A stretch of 64,000 nucleotides of DNA from Yersinia alsatica (GCF_902170305.1 NZ_CABHWW010000038.1:173126-237125); one strand, 5' to 3'; shown: positions 48,457-58,228, counted from the stretch's first letter. Notes: a model not told the origin generated them from the letters alone. Program-made: numbers and translations.

Positions 48457-49395
48457 ATGACTATTAACCTGGATCATTTAAATCAAGCGGTTAAGAATGC
48501 TTATTCGCAATATTCCACTCTTTCTGGGGGTGAGAATGCCAGTTATATTCCCTATCTGGCCAGTGTTCCCAGCCAACTTGCTGCGGTGGCAATTGTTACC
48601 GTCGATGGCCATATTATCGCGCAAGGCGAGGCTGATTTTCGCTTTGCTTTAGAGTCTATTTCGAAAGTGTGTTCCCTCGCCTTGGCCTTAGAAGACATTG
48701 GCCCGCAGGAGGTGCAGGACAAGATTGGTGCCGACCCTACCGGTTTGCCTTTTAACTCGGTCATTGCGTTGGAGTTGCACAATGGCAAACCCCTGTCGCC
48801 ATTGGTTAATGCTGGCGCCATGTCTACGGTCAGTGTGATTAAGGCCAGTGATCGTGAAAACCGCTGGGCACGTATTCTGGATATTCAACAGAAACTTGCC
48901 GGGGCACCCATTTCACTTTCAGATGAAGTTAATCATTCAGAGCAAACCACTAATTTTCATAATCGTGCCATTGCCTGGTTACTCTATTCTGCGCAGGCGA
49001 TGTATTGCGATCCAATGGAAGCTTGCGACGTTTATACCCGCCAGTGTTCAACCTTGTTTAATACCATTGAATTGGCAACCATGGGGGCAACCTTTGCAGC
49101 CAATGGCATGAACCCGGTGACTAAAAAACAGGTACTGACGGCCTCAAACATGCCATTTATTCTGGCGGAAATGACAATGGAAGGGATGTATGGTAGCTCG
49201 GGCGATTGGGCATATACCGTGGGTTTACCGGGCAAAAGTGGCGTCGGTGGCGGTATTTTAGCGGTAGTCCCTGGGGTTATGGGAATTGCCGCATTCTCAC
49301 CACCACTTGATCCGGTCGGCAATAGCGTGCGCGGGCAGAAAATGGTGGCTTCGGTTGCCCAACAATTGGGATATAACCTGTATAAAAGCCGCTAA
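48457..49395 (+). CDS. glsA: Glutaminase GlsA (acid-resistance type)
   Basis: ATG 48457 (MTINLDHLNQAVKNAYSQYS) follows TTGGAG; 312 residues, close to E. coli YbaS (310). The beta-lactamase-like active site shows the SxxK pair in FALESISKVCSLALALE, then NAGAMSTVSVIKA and YTVGLPGKSGVGGGILAVVP. It converts glutamine to glutamate and ammonia; ammonia consumes a proton, and glutamate feeds GadB. In E. coli the equivalent gene is ybaS, next to ybaT and away from gadBC; here it is the third gene of the gad operon. Confidence 0.94.
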   Translation: MTINLDHLNQAVKNAYSQYSTLSGGENASYIPYLASVPSQLAAVAIVTVDGHIIAQGEADFRFALESISKVCSLALALEDIGPQEVQDKIGADPTGLPFNSVIALELHNGKPLSPLVNAGAMSTVSVIKASDRENRWARILDIQQKLAGAPISLSDEVNHSEQTTNFHNRAIAWLLYSAQAMYCDPMEACDVYTRQCSTLFNTIELATMGATFAANGMNPVTKKQVLTASNMPFILAEMTMEGMYGSSGDWAYTVGLPGKSGVGGGILAVVPGVMGIAAFSPPLDPVGNSVRGQKMVASVAQQLGYNLYKSR

Positions 49396-49426
49396 CCACG
49401 GATTTTAGCTCACTAGATAAATAGAA

Positions 49427-49447
49427 TGGCCCTGTGATACAGGGCCA
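49427..49447. terminator. Shared stem-loop between glsA and murP
   Basis: TGGCCCTGT-GAT-ACAGGGCCA, a perfect 9-bp stem with a 3-nt loop between convergent genes. Confidence 0.65.
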
Positions 49448-49473
49448 GATTATCTGGATATTGCGATAAAAAA

Positions 49474-50925
49474 TCAGCTTAAATCGATATTTTTGTGGCC
49501 AAAAAACCAGGTCAGAATAAAGCCAGCAATATACGAAATCAGTAGGCCAGCAATATAAACCAGCATTCCGGCAAAAATCCCCTGTGCTGATGTCATTAGT
49601 GGAATCGACACTATGCCCGATGGACCAAATACCGTATTCAAGCCAACCGGAAGCCCCAGCCAAGCGACGAGCCCAATAAAGAAGCCGCCGACCGCACCAC
49701 CCACACAGGCGGTAACAAAGGGCTTCAAGCGCGGTAACGTCACACCATAGATAAGTGGCTCGCCAATCCCCAATAGCCCGGGGAAGATGGCCCCTTTAAT
49801 TTGCGTACGCAGGACAGAGCCTTTGGGCGAACGCGCATAAAGAGCCAGCGCGGCGCCCACTTGACCGGCACCCGCCATCGCCAGAATAGGGAATAATGAG
49901 TTAAATCCTTGCGCATCCATTAAGGCAAAATAGACTGGAACAAACCCTTGATGGATACCAAAAACTACGGCAATCAGGAATAGCCCCGCCAGAATTGCGG
50001 TGCCGAAAGGGTTACCATTCAAGTGCATAAATAGCCAAGACATGCCCTTAAATAGCTCGCCACCCAAAGGCATAATAACCACAAAGGTAATCGCACCAGT
50101 AATCAGCAACGTGATAGTTGATGTTAGGATCATATCCAGATTATCAGGGATAAAACGACGTACTTGTCGCTCAATCCATGCCCCTGCCATACAGGCCAGC
50201 AGCACGCCAATAATATTACCGCGCGGATCAATGACCAGGCCGAAGAAGTTTTCCATCCCGGCGTAATAGCCGACAGTGCCCTCCGGCACATAGCGTAAAA
50301 TAAATAACGACGCGATAATTGCGCCGTTGACTCCGGTCCCGCCAAAGGCTTTCTGTGTATTAAAGCCAATTAGGATGCTCAGGAAAGTAAATAAGCCGAT
50401 GCTGAACACTTTCATGTAAGCAATCAGCCCCACTAACCACGAGGACGGAGTGACGCCTTCTAATACCAATGTTTGCTGAAGCAGAGTTGCTATCCCTAGC
50501 AGTAGCCCTGCGGCAATGAAGCCCGGAATTAATGGGGTAAAGATGGTCGCAAATTTAGTCAGAAAATTATGAACTGCACTCTTCTGTTTCGCTTTCATCT
50601 GTTGTTTTGTTTGGCTTGCCAGTACTTGCAGATCAATTTCATCAGCATTGTCATGGCCCTGCTGTGGTTCAGCACTTAGAACCTTATTCATCATTTCGCT
50701 GGCGGTTTGAGATTTACCCGGCCCTAGGATGATTTGCAATTGGTCGTCGCCATTGACCACTCCCATGACTCCGGGAATTTTCTTCAGATCTTCGTGTTGT
50801 ATTAGCTGGCGATCTCTTAAGGTGAGACGCAGCCTCGTCATGCAGTTTCCACAGACGATGATATTTTTACTCCCACCAATGAAGAGTAAAATCTGTTCAA
50901 TCGTAGAATCCGTTATTTTCGCCAT
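49474..50925 (-). CDS. murP: PTS MurNAc-specific EIIBC component MurP
   Basis: 483 residues. The EIIB domain (about residues 1-90) has the phosphorylated Cys in [13 protein letters not shown]; the EIIC domain is a glucose-superfamily channel with [20 protein letters not shown], the conserved substrate loop. No EIIA domain is present, as in E. coli MurP, which uses EIIA-Glc (Crr). It imports N-acetylmuramic acid as MurNAc-6-phosphate. It begins 2 bp after the murQ stop, so murQ-murP is one operon; pairing with an etherase rules out a sucrose or trehalose role. Confidence 0.93.
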   Translation of the reverse strand: MAKITDSTIEQILLFIGGSKNIIVCGNCMTRLRLTLRDRQLIQHEDLKKIPGVMGVVNGDDQLQIILGPGKSQTASEMMNKVLSAEPQQGHDNADEIDLQVLASQTKQQMKAKQKSAVHNFLTKFATIFTPLIPGFIAAGLLLGIATLLQQTLVLEGVTPSSWLVGLIAYMKVFSIGLFTFLSILIGFNTQKAFGGTGVNGAIIASLFILRYVPEGTVGYYAGMENFFGLVIDPRGNIIGVLLACMAGAWIERQVRRFIPDNLDMILTSTITLLITGAITFVVIMPLGGELFKGMSWLFMHLNGNPFGTAILAGLFLIAVVFGIHQGFVPVYFALMDAQGFNSLFPILAMAGAGQVGAALALYARSPKGSVLRTQIKGAIFPGLLGIGEPLIYGVTLPRLKPFVTACVGGAVGGFFIGLVAWLGLPVGLNTVFGPSGIVSIPLMTSAQGIFAGMLVYIAGLLISYIAGFILTWFFGHKNIDLS

Positions 50926-50927
50926 AG

Positions 50928-51836
50928 TTATACTTTAATCTCCTGCCGTGCTTTACGGATAAACCCTTTATTCTTGCTTAGGATCGCACCCGCGTCCTCG
51001 GCAGACATACCACTTAGTATCATCATAATGGCTGTTTTGCAGTGGCGGTTGCATTCATTGAGCGCGTCTTGCGCCTCATCGGGGGAACACTCTGTCGCCT
51101 GGACAACAATATCGACCTGGCGCTGTACTAGCTTGGCATTTGTCGCTTCGACATCCACCATCAAATTGCTATAAACCTTGCCACTGCGGATCATGGCGCC
51201 GGTTGTCAGCATGTTCAGAATTAATTTCTGCGCAGTGCCGGCCTTCATTCGTGATGAGCCAGTGACGACTTCCGGGCCAACCAGCGGCTCGATGGCAATA
51301 TCTGCCGCTTTGCTCATTTCGCTATTCTGATTGCAGGAAATAGCGGCAACGGTAGCGCCTACCCCACGAGCATAAGCCATTGCCCCGAGCACATAAGGTG
51401 TGCGGCCACTTGCTGCAATACCAACGAGCACATCACGGGCATTAAAATTAAGGTTACGTAAGTCTTGCTCACCCATTTCACGGCTATCTTCAGCATTTTC
51501 AACTGCTTGTAGGATGGCGGTATTTCCGCCAGCAATTAGGCCGACGACCATTTCTCGTGGCGTGCCATAAGTTGGTGGGCACTCACTGGCATCCAAAATC
51601 CCCAGCCGCCCAGAGGTACCCGCGCCGCAGTAAATTAATCTGCCGCCATTTGCGAAAGCCTCTGCAATAAGATCAACCGTCTTGGCTATTTCAGGAAGCT
51701 TCTCTCCCACCGCAAAAGGGACCTTTTTATCCTCGTTATTGATCACCGTGAGCATATCCAGAGTTGCAAGGGTGTCAATTTGAGAACTAGCGGGGTTTCG
51801 GCTTTCTGTAACCATTGAGCTTAGATTGATCTTCAT
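50928..51836 (-). CDS. murQ: N-acetylmuramic acid 6-phosphate etherase MurQ
   Basis: 302 residues. SIS domain with the phosphosugar-binding loop [21 protein letters not shown], then [13 protein letters not shown] at the N-terminus and [20 protein letters not shown], all family signatures. It cleaves the lactyl ether of MurNAc-6-P, giving GlcNAc-6-P and lactate, which feed amino-sugar catabolism through NagA/NagB. The gene is divergent from murR and upstream of murP. Confidence 0.96.
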   Translation of the reverse strand: MKINLSSMVTESRNPASSQIDTLATLDMLTVINNEDKKVPFAVGEKLPEIAKTVDLIAEAFANGGRLIYCGAGTSGRLGILDASECPPTYGTPREMVVGLIAGGNTAILQAVENAEDSREMGEQDLRNLNFNARDVLVGIAASGRTPYVLGAMAYARGVGATVAAISCNQNSEMSKAADIAIEPLVGPEVVTGSSRMKAGTAQKLILNMLTTGAMIRSGKVYSNLMVDVEATNAKLVQRQVDIVVQATECSPDEAQDALNECNRHCKTAIMMILSGMSAEDAGAILSKNKGFIRKARQEIKV

Positions 51837-52064
51837 TAGGACTTCCTTTTATTTAAATTATCGGCGATGTTAAGGAATTATTTATTTATTAAACGTGATG
51901 TTTGTCACGGTAAAATCTATTCTAAGCATGGCTGGTTAGAGGAATAAGCAGCGATAAAAATCAATAAATAAAAAAATTATTCTCATTATATTTATGCAGT
52001 TACGCCTGATTCATAAAGATGCGGGTGCTGGAATAATCTATTATCTTTTACGGGAAAACTTTTA
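51837..52064. promoter_or_regulatory. murQ/murR divergent control region
   Basis: 228 bp between divergent starts, AT-rich and without an ORF. It should contain the MurR operator and possibly a CRP site (TGATGTTTGTCACGGTAAAA near 51895 is a weak match); I cannot assign the operator precisely. Confidence 0.45.
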
Positions 52065-52925
52065 ATGTCGATTCTGAATGAAATAACCTGGTTACTGCCT
52101 GAACTGGCAGAAAACCAACAAAAAATAGCGAAATATATTCTTGATAATCCGGAATCTATACTCAGTATATCTTCTTCTCAGTTTGCAGAAAATGCGGGCG
52201 TCAGCCAATCAGCAATCGTAAAATTTAGTCAAAAGATAGGAATGAAAGGTTTTCCTGCATTGAAACTTGCTATCAGTGAGGAATTAGGCCGGAATAACTT
52301 ATTTAAATCTTATCCACATAAAGCCCTGCATAATTCTATTTCATCAGAAGATTCACTGATGGTCATGGCACAAAAGCTTGCGCATGAGAAGACGGCATCA
52401 ATCATGGAGACAACCCGCAAGATAAATTTCTCAGTTTTCCAACATATTGTGTCTCTTATTAATACTGCTCAGCGTGTGCAAATAGTCGGGATATGGGGGT
52501 CAGGACTTACAGCCAAAGACCTGAGTTACAAACTACAAAAGATAGGTATAGTGACGCTGGTTGAAGCCGACCTCCATGTCCAGATAGCAGCTGCGCTCAC
52601 TCTGACACCCAAAGATGTACAGATTGTTCTTTCATTCACTGGTAGAAGGAAGGATATGAGAATTGCTGCAACAATGGCTAAAGCGCAAGGGGCAACCGTC
52701 ATTGCTATCACGGGCAGTAAAGTCTCGCCGCTGGCTAAAATTGCAGATTATGTCCTTGAAAGTATTTCTGATGAGAATGAGTGGCGCAGCTCCTCGATCT
52801 CTTCACGTACGGCTCAAAATACCCTGACAGATCTGATTTTTTTGGCATTGATGCAATTGCGGCAAGAAATGGCTAAGCCATTAATTTTAAATGCAAATAT
52901 GACTATCAATAATTTGGATGACTGA
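52065..52925 (+). CDS. murR: RpiR-family regulator MurR
   Basis: 286 residues. N-terminal HTH_6 domain (AENAGVSQSAIVKFSQKIGM), C-terminal SIS domain (VQIVGIWGSGLTAKDLSYKL, VLSFTGRRKDMRIAATMAKA). Length equals E. coli MurR (285). It represses mur genes and is released by MurNAc-6-P. It is positioned between murQP and the nagZ-porin-namZ genes, so it may control both arms. Confidence 0.92.
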   Translation: MSILNEITWLLPELAENQQKIAKYILDNPESILSISSSQFAENAGVSQSAIVKFSQKIGMKGFPALKLAISEELGRNNLFKSYPHKALHNSISSEDSLMVMAQKLAHEKTASIMETTRKINFSVFQHIVSLINTAQRVQIVGIWGSGLTAKDLSYKLQKIGIVTLVEADLHVQIAAALTLTPKDVQIVLSFTGRRKDMRIAATMAKAQGATVIAITGSKVSPLAKIADYVLESISDENEWRSSSISSRTAQNTLTDLIFLALMQLRQEMAKPLILNANMTINNLDD

Positions 52926-53285
52926 TGCAGACAGCGAGTGGTTAATCTGATTTCAGGCAATGAAGTAAGATATTTTGATTATCTCATTGCCATATTCCAT
53001 TTACATGGTGTTCATTTTGTAAGACATTGCCTACAATATCGGGAGGCGGGAGATATTAAATGATTACATTTGGAAAAATTTAATAATAAATATTCCTGAT
53101 ACTGAGACGTTATTCCTTTCCTCATCGCCTTATGCATCAGGCTTCGGGAAATGAACGTAAAAAAAAGGAATAATAATATTCCTTTTAGCGGAAAATAACG
53201 AATCAATCAACTGTGATAATTATCACTTTATTACGTAAACTAAAAAGTAAAATCCCCCCGGCAAACATAAATAACGGAGGAATTA
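52926..53285. other. Intergenic region upstream of the exported nagZ gene
   Basis: 360 bp without a credible ORF. AAAAGGAATA-ATAA-TATTCCTTTT (53163-53186) is a 10-bp stem that may end murR. Beyond it TGTGATAATTATCACTTTAT (53210-53229) is an AT-rich palindrome (GTGATAATTATCAC), a plausible regulator or CRP-like site just upstream of nagZ. Confidence 0.5.
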
Positions 53286-55157
53286 ATGAAAGTAATAATA
53301 CCCGCGATTCTCTTGTTTAGTAGCTGCGCTTACGCAGATGTTATTCCAGACCCACAACTTAAAGAAATGTGGTTATCACCTCAAACATCTGCTGAAAAAA
53401 TAATCTCTAACATGAGCTTTGAAGAAAAGCTTGGGCAAATATTGATGGTTGATATTCGTTCGTGGAGCAATGATAACAACGATGATAAAAAGCCCTTTAT
53501 CGCAATCAATGACACCGTCAGTAAAATGATTCGAGACTATCATTTAGGATCGATTATTCTTTTTAGAGAAAACTTAATTGACACTCCGCAGACAGTTGAA
53601 TTAATTAATAATCTACAGCGCGCACGGAGTAATTTCCCACTATTTATTAGCACTGATCAGGAAGGGGGATATGTTACCCGCTTACGAGTTGGTACTGAAA
53701 TGCCCGGAAATATGGCGTTAGGCGCGACAGGATCATCAAAATTAGCTGAGCAAGCTGGAAGTATTCATGGCTACGAATTATCCAGTCTTGGTTTTAATTT
53801 TAATTTTGGTCCTGTAGTTGATGTTAATAATAACCAAAATAATCCTGTTATTGGTGTTCGTTCTTACTCCGACGATCCGGTGCTGGTGGGGGAATTAGCA
53901 CGCAGTTATATCAATGGTATTCATAAATCCAATGTGCTGACTTCACTAAAACATTTTCCCGGCCATGGTAATGTCAGCTCAGATACCCATTTTGCGCTAC
54001 CTACTGTCAATATTGATAAAGCATCATGGCAGCAGGTAGAACTGAAACCATTTGTTGAAGTCATGCCCGTTACTGATGCAATTATGACGGCTCATATTGT
54101 GGTACCCGCACTTGATAACGCCATGCTGACGAATATTAAGGGCGAGAAAATCGGCACTCCGGCTACATTATCGAAGCCGATCTTGACCGGTATTTTGCGT
54201 AACCAACTTAAATTTAATGGTTTAATTCTGACTGACGCGATGGATATGGGCGCTATCACCGGTAATTTTGATCGTAACTGGTCAATCAAACAAGCCATTA
54301 TGGCAGGAAATGATATTGTATTAATGCCCATGGAAATAAAGAATAGCGCCAGTGTTGAGCAACTCAAGGGGCTTTACCACTATTTAAAAGCCGAGGCAGT
54401 AAAAGATCCTGTGCTTAAACAACGCATTGAAGATGCTGCACAGCGAGTTATTTATACCAAACTTAGTAAGCGCATTTCTGCGGACCCGCACGACGTTGCT
54501 ACCGCTGAAAGAGTTGTAGCATCGAAAAATCATAAAGATATTGAAAATTTCATTTCTGAACAGGCGATCACGCTAATTAAAAATGACAATGTTTTGCCTT
54601 ATCACCTCAAGCCGCAAAACAATATCATGGTATTTTCTGATGAAAAACCACGTAACGAACTAATCACCAAGCATCTCTATGATATTGCAGATCAGTTTCG
54701 TGTCACTTTCGACGTTAAAAATGAAGTCATCAAGCTGGATAAAGATGATATTAGACCTGAAGAGATAGCCAGGCAGATTAAAGGCCAGAATCTTATTATT
54801 CTCGCTACTTATAATCTTAAGCTCAACCCTGTCAATGCACAGCGGATTATCGATGTAGCAAATAAAGAAAACATTCCTCTGGTTGTTATCTCCAGCAGAA
54901 ACCCTTACGACATTGCCTATTTGTCTAATGTTAAAGCCAATATTGCGATTTATGGCATCACTGGATTTGATGTCACTAATAATGTGCGTAATAGCTTGGA
55001 AACCAACATCCGCAGCGGGCTACAAACGCTATTTCAGGGGACGAAAGGGAAATTAGATGTACTGGCCAAGCCGCATGGGAAATTACCGGTAGATATTAGA
55101 ACGCCTGATAATAGCCAAATACTCTATCCACGTGGTTATGGATTAACACTGTTATAA
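53286..55157 (+). CDS. Exported GH3 beta-N-acetylglucosaminidase, two-domain NagZ type
   Basis: 623 residues: signal peptide (MKVIIPAILLFSSCAYA), then a GH3 TIM-barrel with ISTDQEGGYVTRL, KHFPGHG (222-228) followed by Asp233-Thr-His235, the His/Asp acid-base dyad of NagZ enzymes, and the nucleophile Asp317 in ILTDAMDMGAITG. A second alpha/beta domain of about 240 residues follows. Cytoplasmic enterobacterial NagZ has one domain of about 340 residues and no signal peptide, so this resembles the secreted two-domain NagZ of Bacillus. It would release terminal GlcNAc from peptidoglycan fragments in the periplasm. It is 18 bp upstream of the porin gene. Confidence 0.9.
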   Translation: MKVIIPAILLFSSCAYADVIPDPQLKEMWLSPQTSAEKIISNMSFEEKLGQILMVDIRSWSNDNNDDKKPFIAINDTVSKMIRDYHLGSIILFRENLIDTPQTVELINNLQRARSNFPLFISTDQEGGYVTRLRVGTEMPGNMALGATGSSKLAEQAGSIHGYELSSLGFNFNFGPVVDVNNNQNNPVIGVRSYSDDPVLVGELARSYINGIHKSNVLTSLKHFPGHGNVSSDTHFALPTVNIDKASWQQVELKPFVEVMPVTDAIMTAHIVVPALDNAMLTNIKGEKIGTPATLSKPILTGILRNQLKFNGLILTDAMDMGAITGNFDRNWSIKQAIMAGNDIVLMPMEIKNSASVEQLKGLYHYLKAEAVKDPVLKQRIEDAAQRVIYTKLSKRISADPHDVATAERVVASKNHKDIENFISEQAITLIKNDNVLPYHLKPQNNIMVFSDEKPRNELITKHLYDIADQFRVTFDVKNEVIKLDKDDIRPEEIARQIKGQNLIILATYNLKLNPVNAQRIIDVANKENIPLVVISSRNPYDIAYLSNVKANIAIYGITGFDVTNNVRNSLETNIRSGLQTLFQGTKGKLDVLAKPHGKLPVDIRTPDNSQILYPRGYGLTLL

Positions 55158-55175
55158 ACATCGCGGAAGGTAAAA

Positions 55176-56261
55176 ATGAATATAGTAAAAGGACTTATGG
55201 TCTTCAGCGCCATAACGATGTGTATGCCTGTATTTGCGGATGAGTTTGAAACTGATTATGACCAGGAAATCATTAAATTAAATAAAAGAATCCAGCAAAT
55301 AGAACAAGAGAAAAAAGAAGCACAAGATAAACTAAAACAAAAAGCCTGGAATTTTGATACCTATATAGGTGCTGAGCAAGAAATAGACAGTGATGAAAGT
55401 TGGAAGTTTATTAAAGGAAGTATGGCAACCTCACCTTATGTCGGTGCCTATGTTTACCAGAATGATTCATTATGGCTATATGATGTTCAGTTCTTAAAAA
55501 CATATTTGGATAATAACCCAGAGTATGATCGTACACGTTGGCAGGCAGGGGTAACCAGAACCTTTCCTTTCACCTATGACGGTAAGAACGGTAATACAAA
55601 ATTACGTCTCGGATATCGTAATGATAACTGGCATTTCCCTTCAATCAAAAGTCCTGCTCTGGCTGACCCAGAATATAAGGGAGATGTCCGCAAAGGGGAA
55701 GAACGGCATGAAATTTGGATACGTCCACAGGCATACTATAAATACTCAGAAACCCTGAGTTTTAATGCTAGCCTCTCATTTCGTTTGATAGACCGTAAGC
55801 TAGATTATGCTCGTGCAAAAGGGAACTATGGCGTATATAAGCGGGATTGGAGCCAAATTAATGAACACTTTGCCGGGACAAATATCACCTTTAACCAGAA
55901 GAATTCACTCTGGCTAAACTATTTATACATTGATGAGCAATTGGTCAATACGCTGTATAACAAAGAGCACTTCTTATGGGGCATTTACCGTTATAAGTTC
56001 GATAATGACTTACTATTGATGCCCTATACCCGTCTGGCATTGACGAAAGGCACACAGAGTTTCCGTGATTCGAACAACCATGAAACGCTATATAAAGAAA
56101 AGAATCGGAGTCGTTATGGCTTACAGGTGCTTTATCCACTAACGAAACAAACTTCAATATTTGCAGATACCTATTACCGGCCAGAACAAACCTGGACTAA
56201 TAACAATAAGACCAGCAATAATTTTTGGTTCTGGGCGGTGGAGTTAAGGCATAATTTCTGA
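55176..56261 (+). CDS. OmpG-like outer-membrane porin with N-terminal coiled coil
   Basis: 361 residues: signal peptide (to VFA, about residue 21), a charged heptad-like segment (KLNKRIQQIEQEKKEAQDKL, about residues 32-58), then about 290 residues of alternating amphipathic beta-strands with many Tyr/Trp girdle residues and a terminal Phe (WAVELRHNF). The barrel length and strand pattern resemble OmpG (14 strands). A coiled coil before the barrel is not part of classical OmpG but occurs in ScrY-type porins. Lying between exported NagZ and NamZ, it probably takes up glycan fragments (inference). Confidence 0.82.
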   Translation: MNIVKGLMVFSAITMCMPVFADEFETDYDQEIIKLNKRIQQIEQEKKEAQDKLKQKAWNFDTYIGAEQEIDSDESWKFIKGSMATSPYVGAYVYQNDSLWLYDVQFLKTYLDNNPEYDRTRWQAGVTRTFPFTYDGKNGNTKLRLGYRNDNWHFPSIKSPALADPEYKGDVRKGEERHEIWIRPQAYYKYSETLSFNASLSFRLIDRKLDYARAKGNYGVYKRDWSQINEHFAGTNITFNQKNSLWLNYLYIDEQLVNTLYNKEHFLWGIYRYKFDNDLLLMPYTRLALTKGTQSFRDSNNHETLYKEKNRSRYGLQVLYPLTKQTSIFADTYYRPEQTWTNNNKTSNNFWFWAVELRHNF

Positions 56262-56313
56262 TATTAAGTAAGTAACATCATAATATTCATTCATTAATAG
56301 CGAGAGATAAGGA

Positions 56314-57645
56314 ATGAGATATTTCCTGCAAAAATTATTATGCCTGTGTTTATTATTTATGATAAATGCCAGCTATGCTGACGTGTCGCAAAAAATTATT
56401 TTAGGTGTCGATCAGGAAAATGTTTATGGGCCACTGCTTAAAAATAAGCGAGTTGGCTTAATGGTAAATCAGAGCTCTATTAACAGAGAAGGGCGTCATA
56501 CCATCGACAAGCTGTTATCTGAGCAGAATAAATTCCACTTTACCGTAACAACGTTATTTTCTGTTGAGCATGGTATACGTGGAAATGCAGATGCTGGGTT
56601 AGGTGATGATAACCATATTGATAAGCAGAGCGGCCTCCCTATTATTTCTTTGTACGGACGAGATAAAGATGGTCGGGTGCGGGCTCATCCGTCCGAGGCG
56701 CAGTTATCTGATATCGACGTCGTTATTTATGATTTGCAGGATGTTGGTGTTCGCTATTTTACCTATACCATCTCCATGCATCATATGCTGGAAAGTCTGC
56801 AAAAGTACCATAAACAATTTATGGTGTTCGACAGACCTAACCCTCTCGGTAATTATGTTTACGGACCTATTCTCGAAGAAGAGAATATCTCAGGTATAGG
56901 GATGCATCCTGTACCTATGGTGCACGGGCTGACGTCGGGAGAATTTGCTCGGATGATAGTCAATGAGGGTTGGTTAACACATTTCGATGATGCTAGCTGG
57001 AAAGCTTTTGGTATCAAAGCTTATCAGTTTCCCCCAAAAGATTTAACGGTTATTGCTATGGGGAATTATACACATGAATCACCTTATTCATTGCCGGTAA
57101 GACCTTCGCCAAATTTACGCAGTGATTTGGCTATTCATCTTTATCCTTCTTTAGGAATATTTGAAGCCACCAGTGTCAATATGGGCAGAGGGTCTGATCA
57201 TCCTTTTGAACAATTAGGTTTTCCATCCAAGAAATTTTATATCAATACCTGCTATGACGTTGATATTAATCAACAGAAAACAGGGTGGCCACATGCAGGT
57301 AAAGAGGTCTGTGGCGAGAGATTTACGGCAACCGATATGGCCAATATACCACTGACAATACGTTATTTTGTCGAGTGGTGGTTCAAATTTAAAGATGCAG
57401 GTTATTCAATGGTTATCCCGCCACAGATGGAGGCAAATTATCTGGATTATCAGGATGAGTATTTTTTAATCCGCCCGCTATGGCTCGCTAAATTAACGGG
57501 TACACGTAATCTGGTTAAATTAATGGAAGCAGCAACAGAGAGGAAGTTGACCATTGATGAAACGGTCAATTATCTGGAATCCAACTGGCAGCCTGGCATT
57601 AATAATTATTTAAAGCTCCGCGAGAAATATAAGCTCTATCCTTAA
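56314..57645 (+). CDS. Exported DUF1343/GH171 protein, NamZ-like exo-beta-N-acetylmuramidase
   Basis: 443 residues: signal peptide (LLCLCLLFMINASYA), then a DUF1343 domain with the Rossmann-like start LGVDQENVYGPLLKNKRVGL, the family motif FSVEHGIRGNADAG (Glu85, the likely catalytic acid), QDVGVRYFTYTISMHHMLES and the PNLRSDLAIHLYPSLGIFEA-type segment. Bacillus YbbC (NamZ) of this family removes non-reducing MurNAc from peptidoglycan glycan. The combination with exported NagZ and MurPQR matches the Bacillus mur-nagZ-namZ operon. It starts 52 bp after the porin gene and is followed by a terminator. Confidence 0.9.
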   Translation: MRYFLQKLLCLCLLFMINASYADVSQKIILGVDQENVYGPLLKNKRVGLMVNQSSINREGRHTIDKLLSEQNKFHFTVTTLFSVEHGIRGNADAGLGDDNHIDKQSGLPIISLYGRDKDGRVRAHPSEAQLSDIDVVIYDLQDVGVRYFTYTISMHHMLESLQKYHKQFMVFDRPNPLGNYVYGPILEEENISGIGMHPVPMVHGLTSGEFARMIVNEGWLTHFDDASWKAFGIKAYQFPPKDLTVIAMGNYTHESPYSLPVRPSPNLRSDLAIHLYPSLGIFEATSVNMGRGSDHPFEQLGFPSKKFYINTCYDVDINQQKTGWPHAGKEVCGERFTATDMANIPLTIRYFVEWWFKFKDAGYSMVIPPQMEANYLDYQDEYFLIRPLWLAKLTGTRNLVKLMEAATERKLTIDETVNYLESNWQPGINNYLKLREKYKLYP

Positions 57646-57670
57646 ACCTATTATTCTTCTTTGACGTTTG

Positions 57671-57702
57671 GGGTGCCAGTGAAAGCTGCACCTCTTTTTT
57701 TG
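57671..57702 (+). terminator. Terminator of the nagZ-porin-namZ operon
   Basis: GGTG...CAG and CTG CACC pair around TGAAAG, followed by TCTTTTTTTG. Confidence 0.7.
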
Positions 57703-57964
57703 TGATTTTTATCCTAAAGAGAGCATCGCGGGCCATTCAAGCCAAATAAAAAGGAGTCAGACGATTGCTCATCTAACGCAACAGGCAGAGAACGGCGCAC
57801 AGTGGTTATCAGTTGCTGGTCAATATCTGCCCAGCCTTTGGTATCGCGGATTATGTCTTGTACCAGTTGCCGGATGGCGCGGTTTATGTGGACAGTCGGC
57901 CGCATTCATTATTTGCATGTAAGCCGGTACTATCCAGCAGATTAATGGGGGGATTACAGTCTGG
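57703..57964. other. Junction DNA without a clear gene
   Basis: A short minus-strand frame at 57714-57905 (MRPTVHINRAIRQLVQDIIR...) has protein-like composition, and another frame shows LLDSTGLHANN; frames are broken and I do not recognise either. Possible decayed accessory gene. Confidence 0.35.
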
Positions 57965-58228
57965 TCACTCAAGCCAGTTACATGGCCAAGTCAGATGGAT
58001 TAGGTGATAAATATTCCCCTGTGATTGGTTAATCGCTCTCGCCCAATCAGCCCGCCGCGCGGGCTTTTTTACGCCTGCCCATAAGTACCGCCAACGGCCC
58101 GCAGTACCCTGCAAACCACAACACCCGAAATGGATCACGCCAGCCATGCCCCGCGCACGTAGCAGAACACGCCACGAAAGAAACATCATCGCCACGGAAA
58201 CGGCACTACACCGCACCCGCCTGCACAC
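57965..58228 (-). pseudogene. P4-satellite-type Ash/Icd-like ORF remnant
   Basis: The minus-strand frame contains RVLLRARGMAGVIHFG and GTAGRWRYLWAGVKKPARRA. This is the characteristic reading of the regulatory region of P4-like satellites annotated as ash or Icd-like ORFs. An intrinsic hairpin (58049-58070) lies within it. No P4 integrase, alpha or psu gene is nearby, so it is a relic of an earlier element in this locus. The family recognition is from memory. Confidence 0.5.
58049..58070 (+). terminator. GC-rich hairpin with T-tract
   Basis: AGCCCGC-CGC-GCGGGCT followed by TTTTT; an intrinsic terminator on the plus strand, part of the P4-like relic. Confidence 0.6.

Noticed and set aside
53012..53206. 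64-codon minus-strand frame with a hydrophobic start (MIRYFPLKGILLFLFFTFI)
   Set aside because: It lies in AT-rich intergenic DNA over a hairpin, lacks a good ribosome-binding site and shows no family resemblance.
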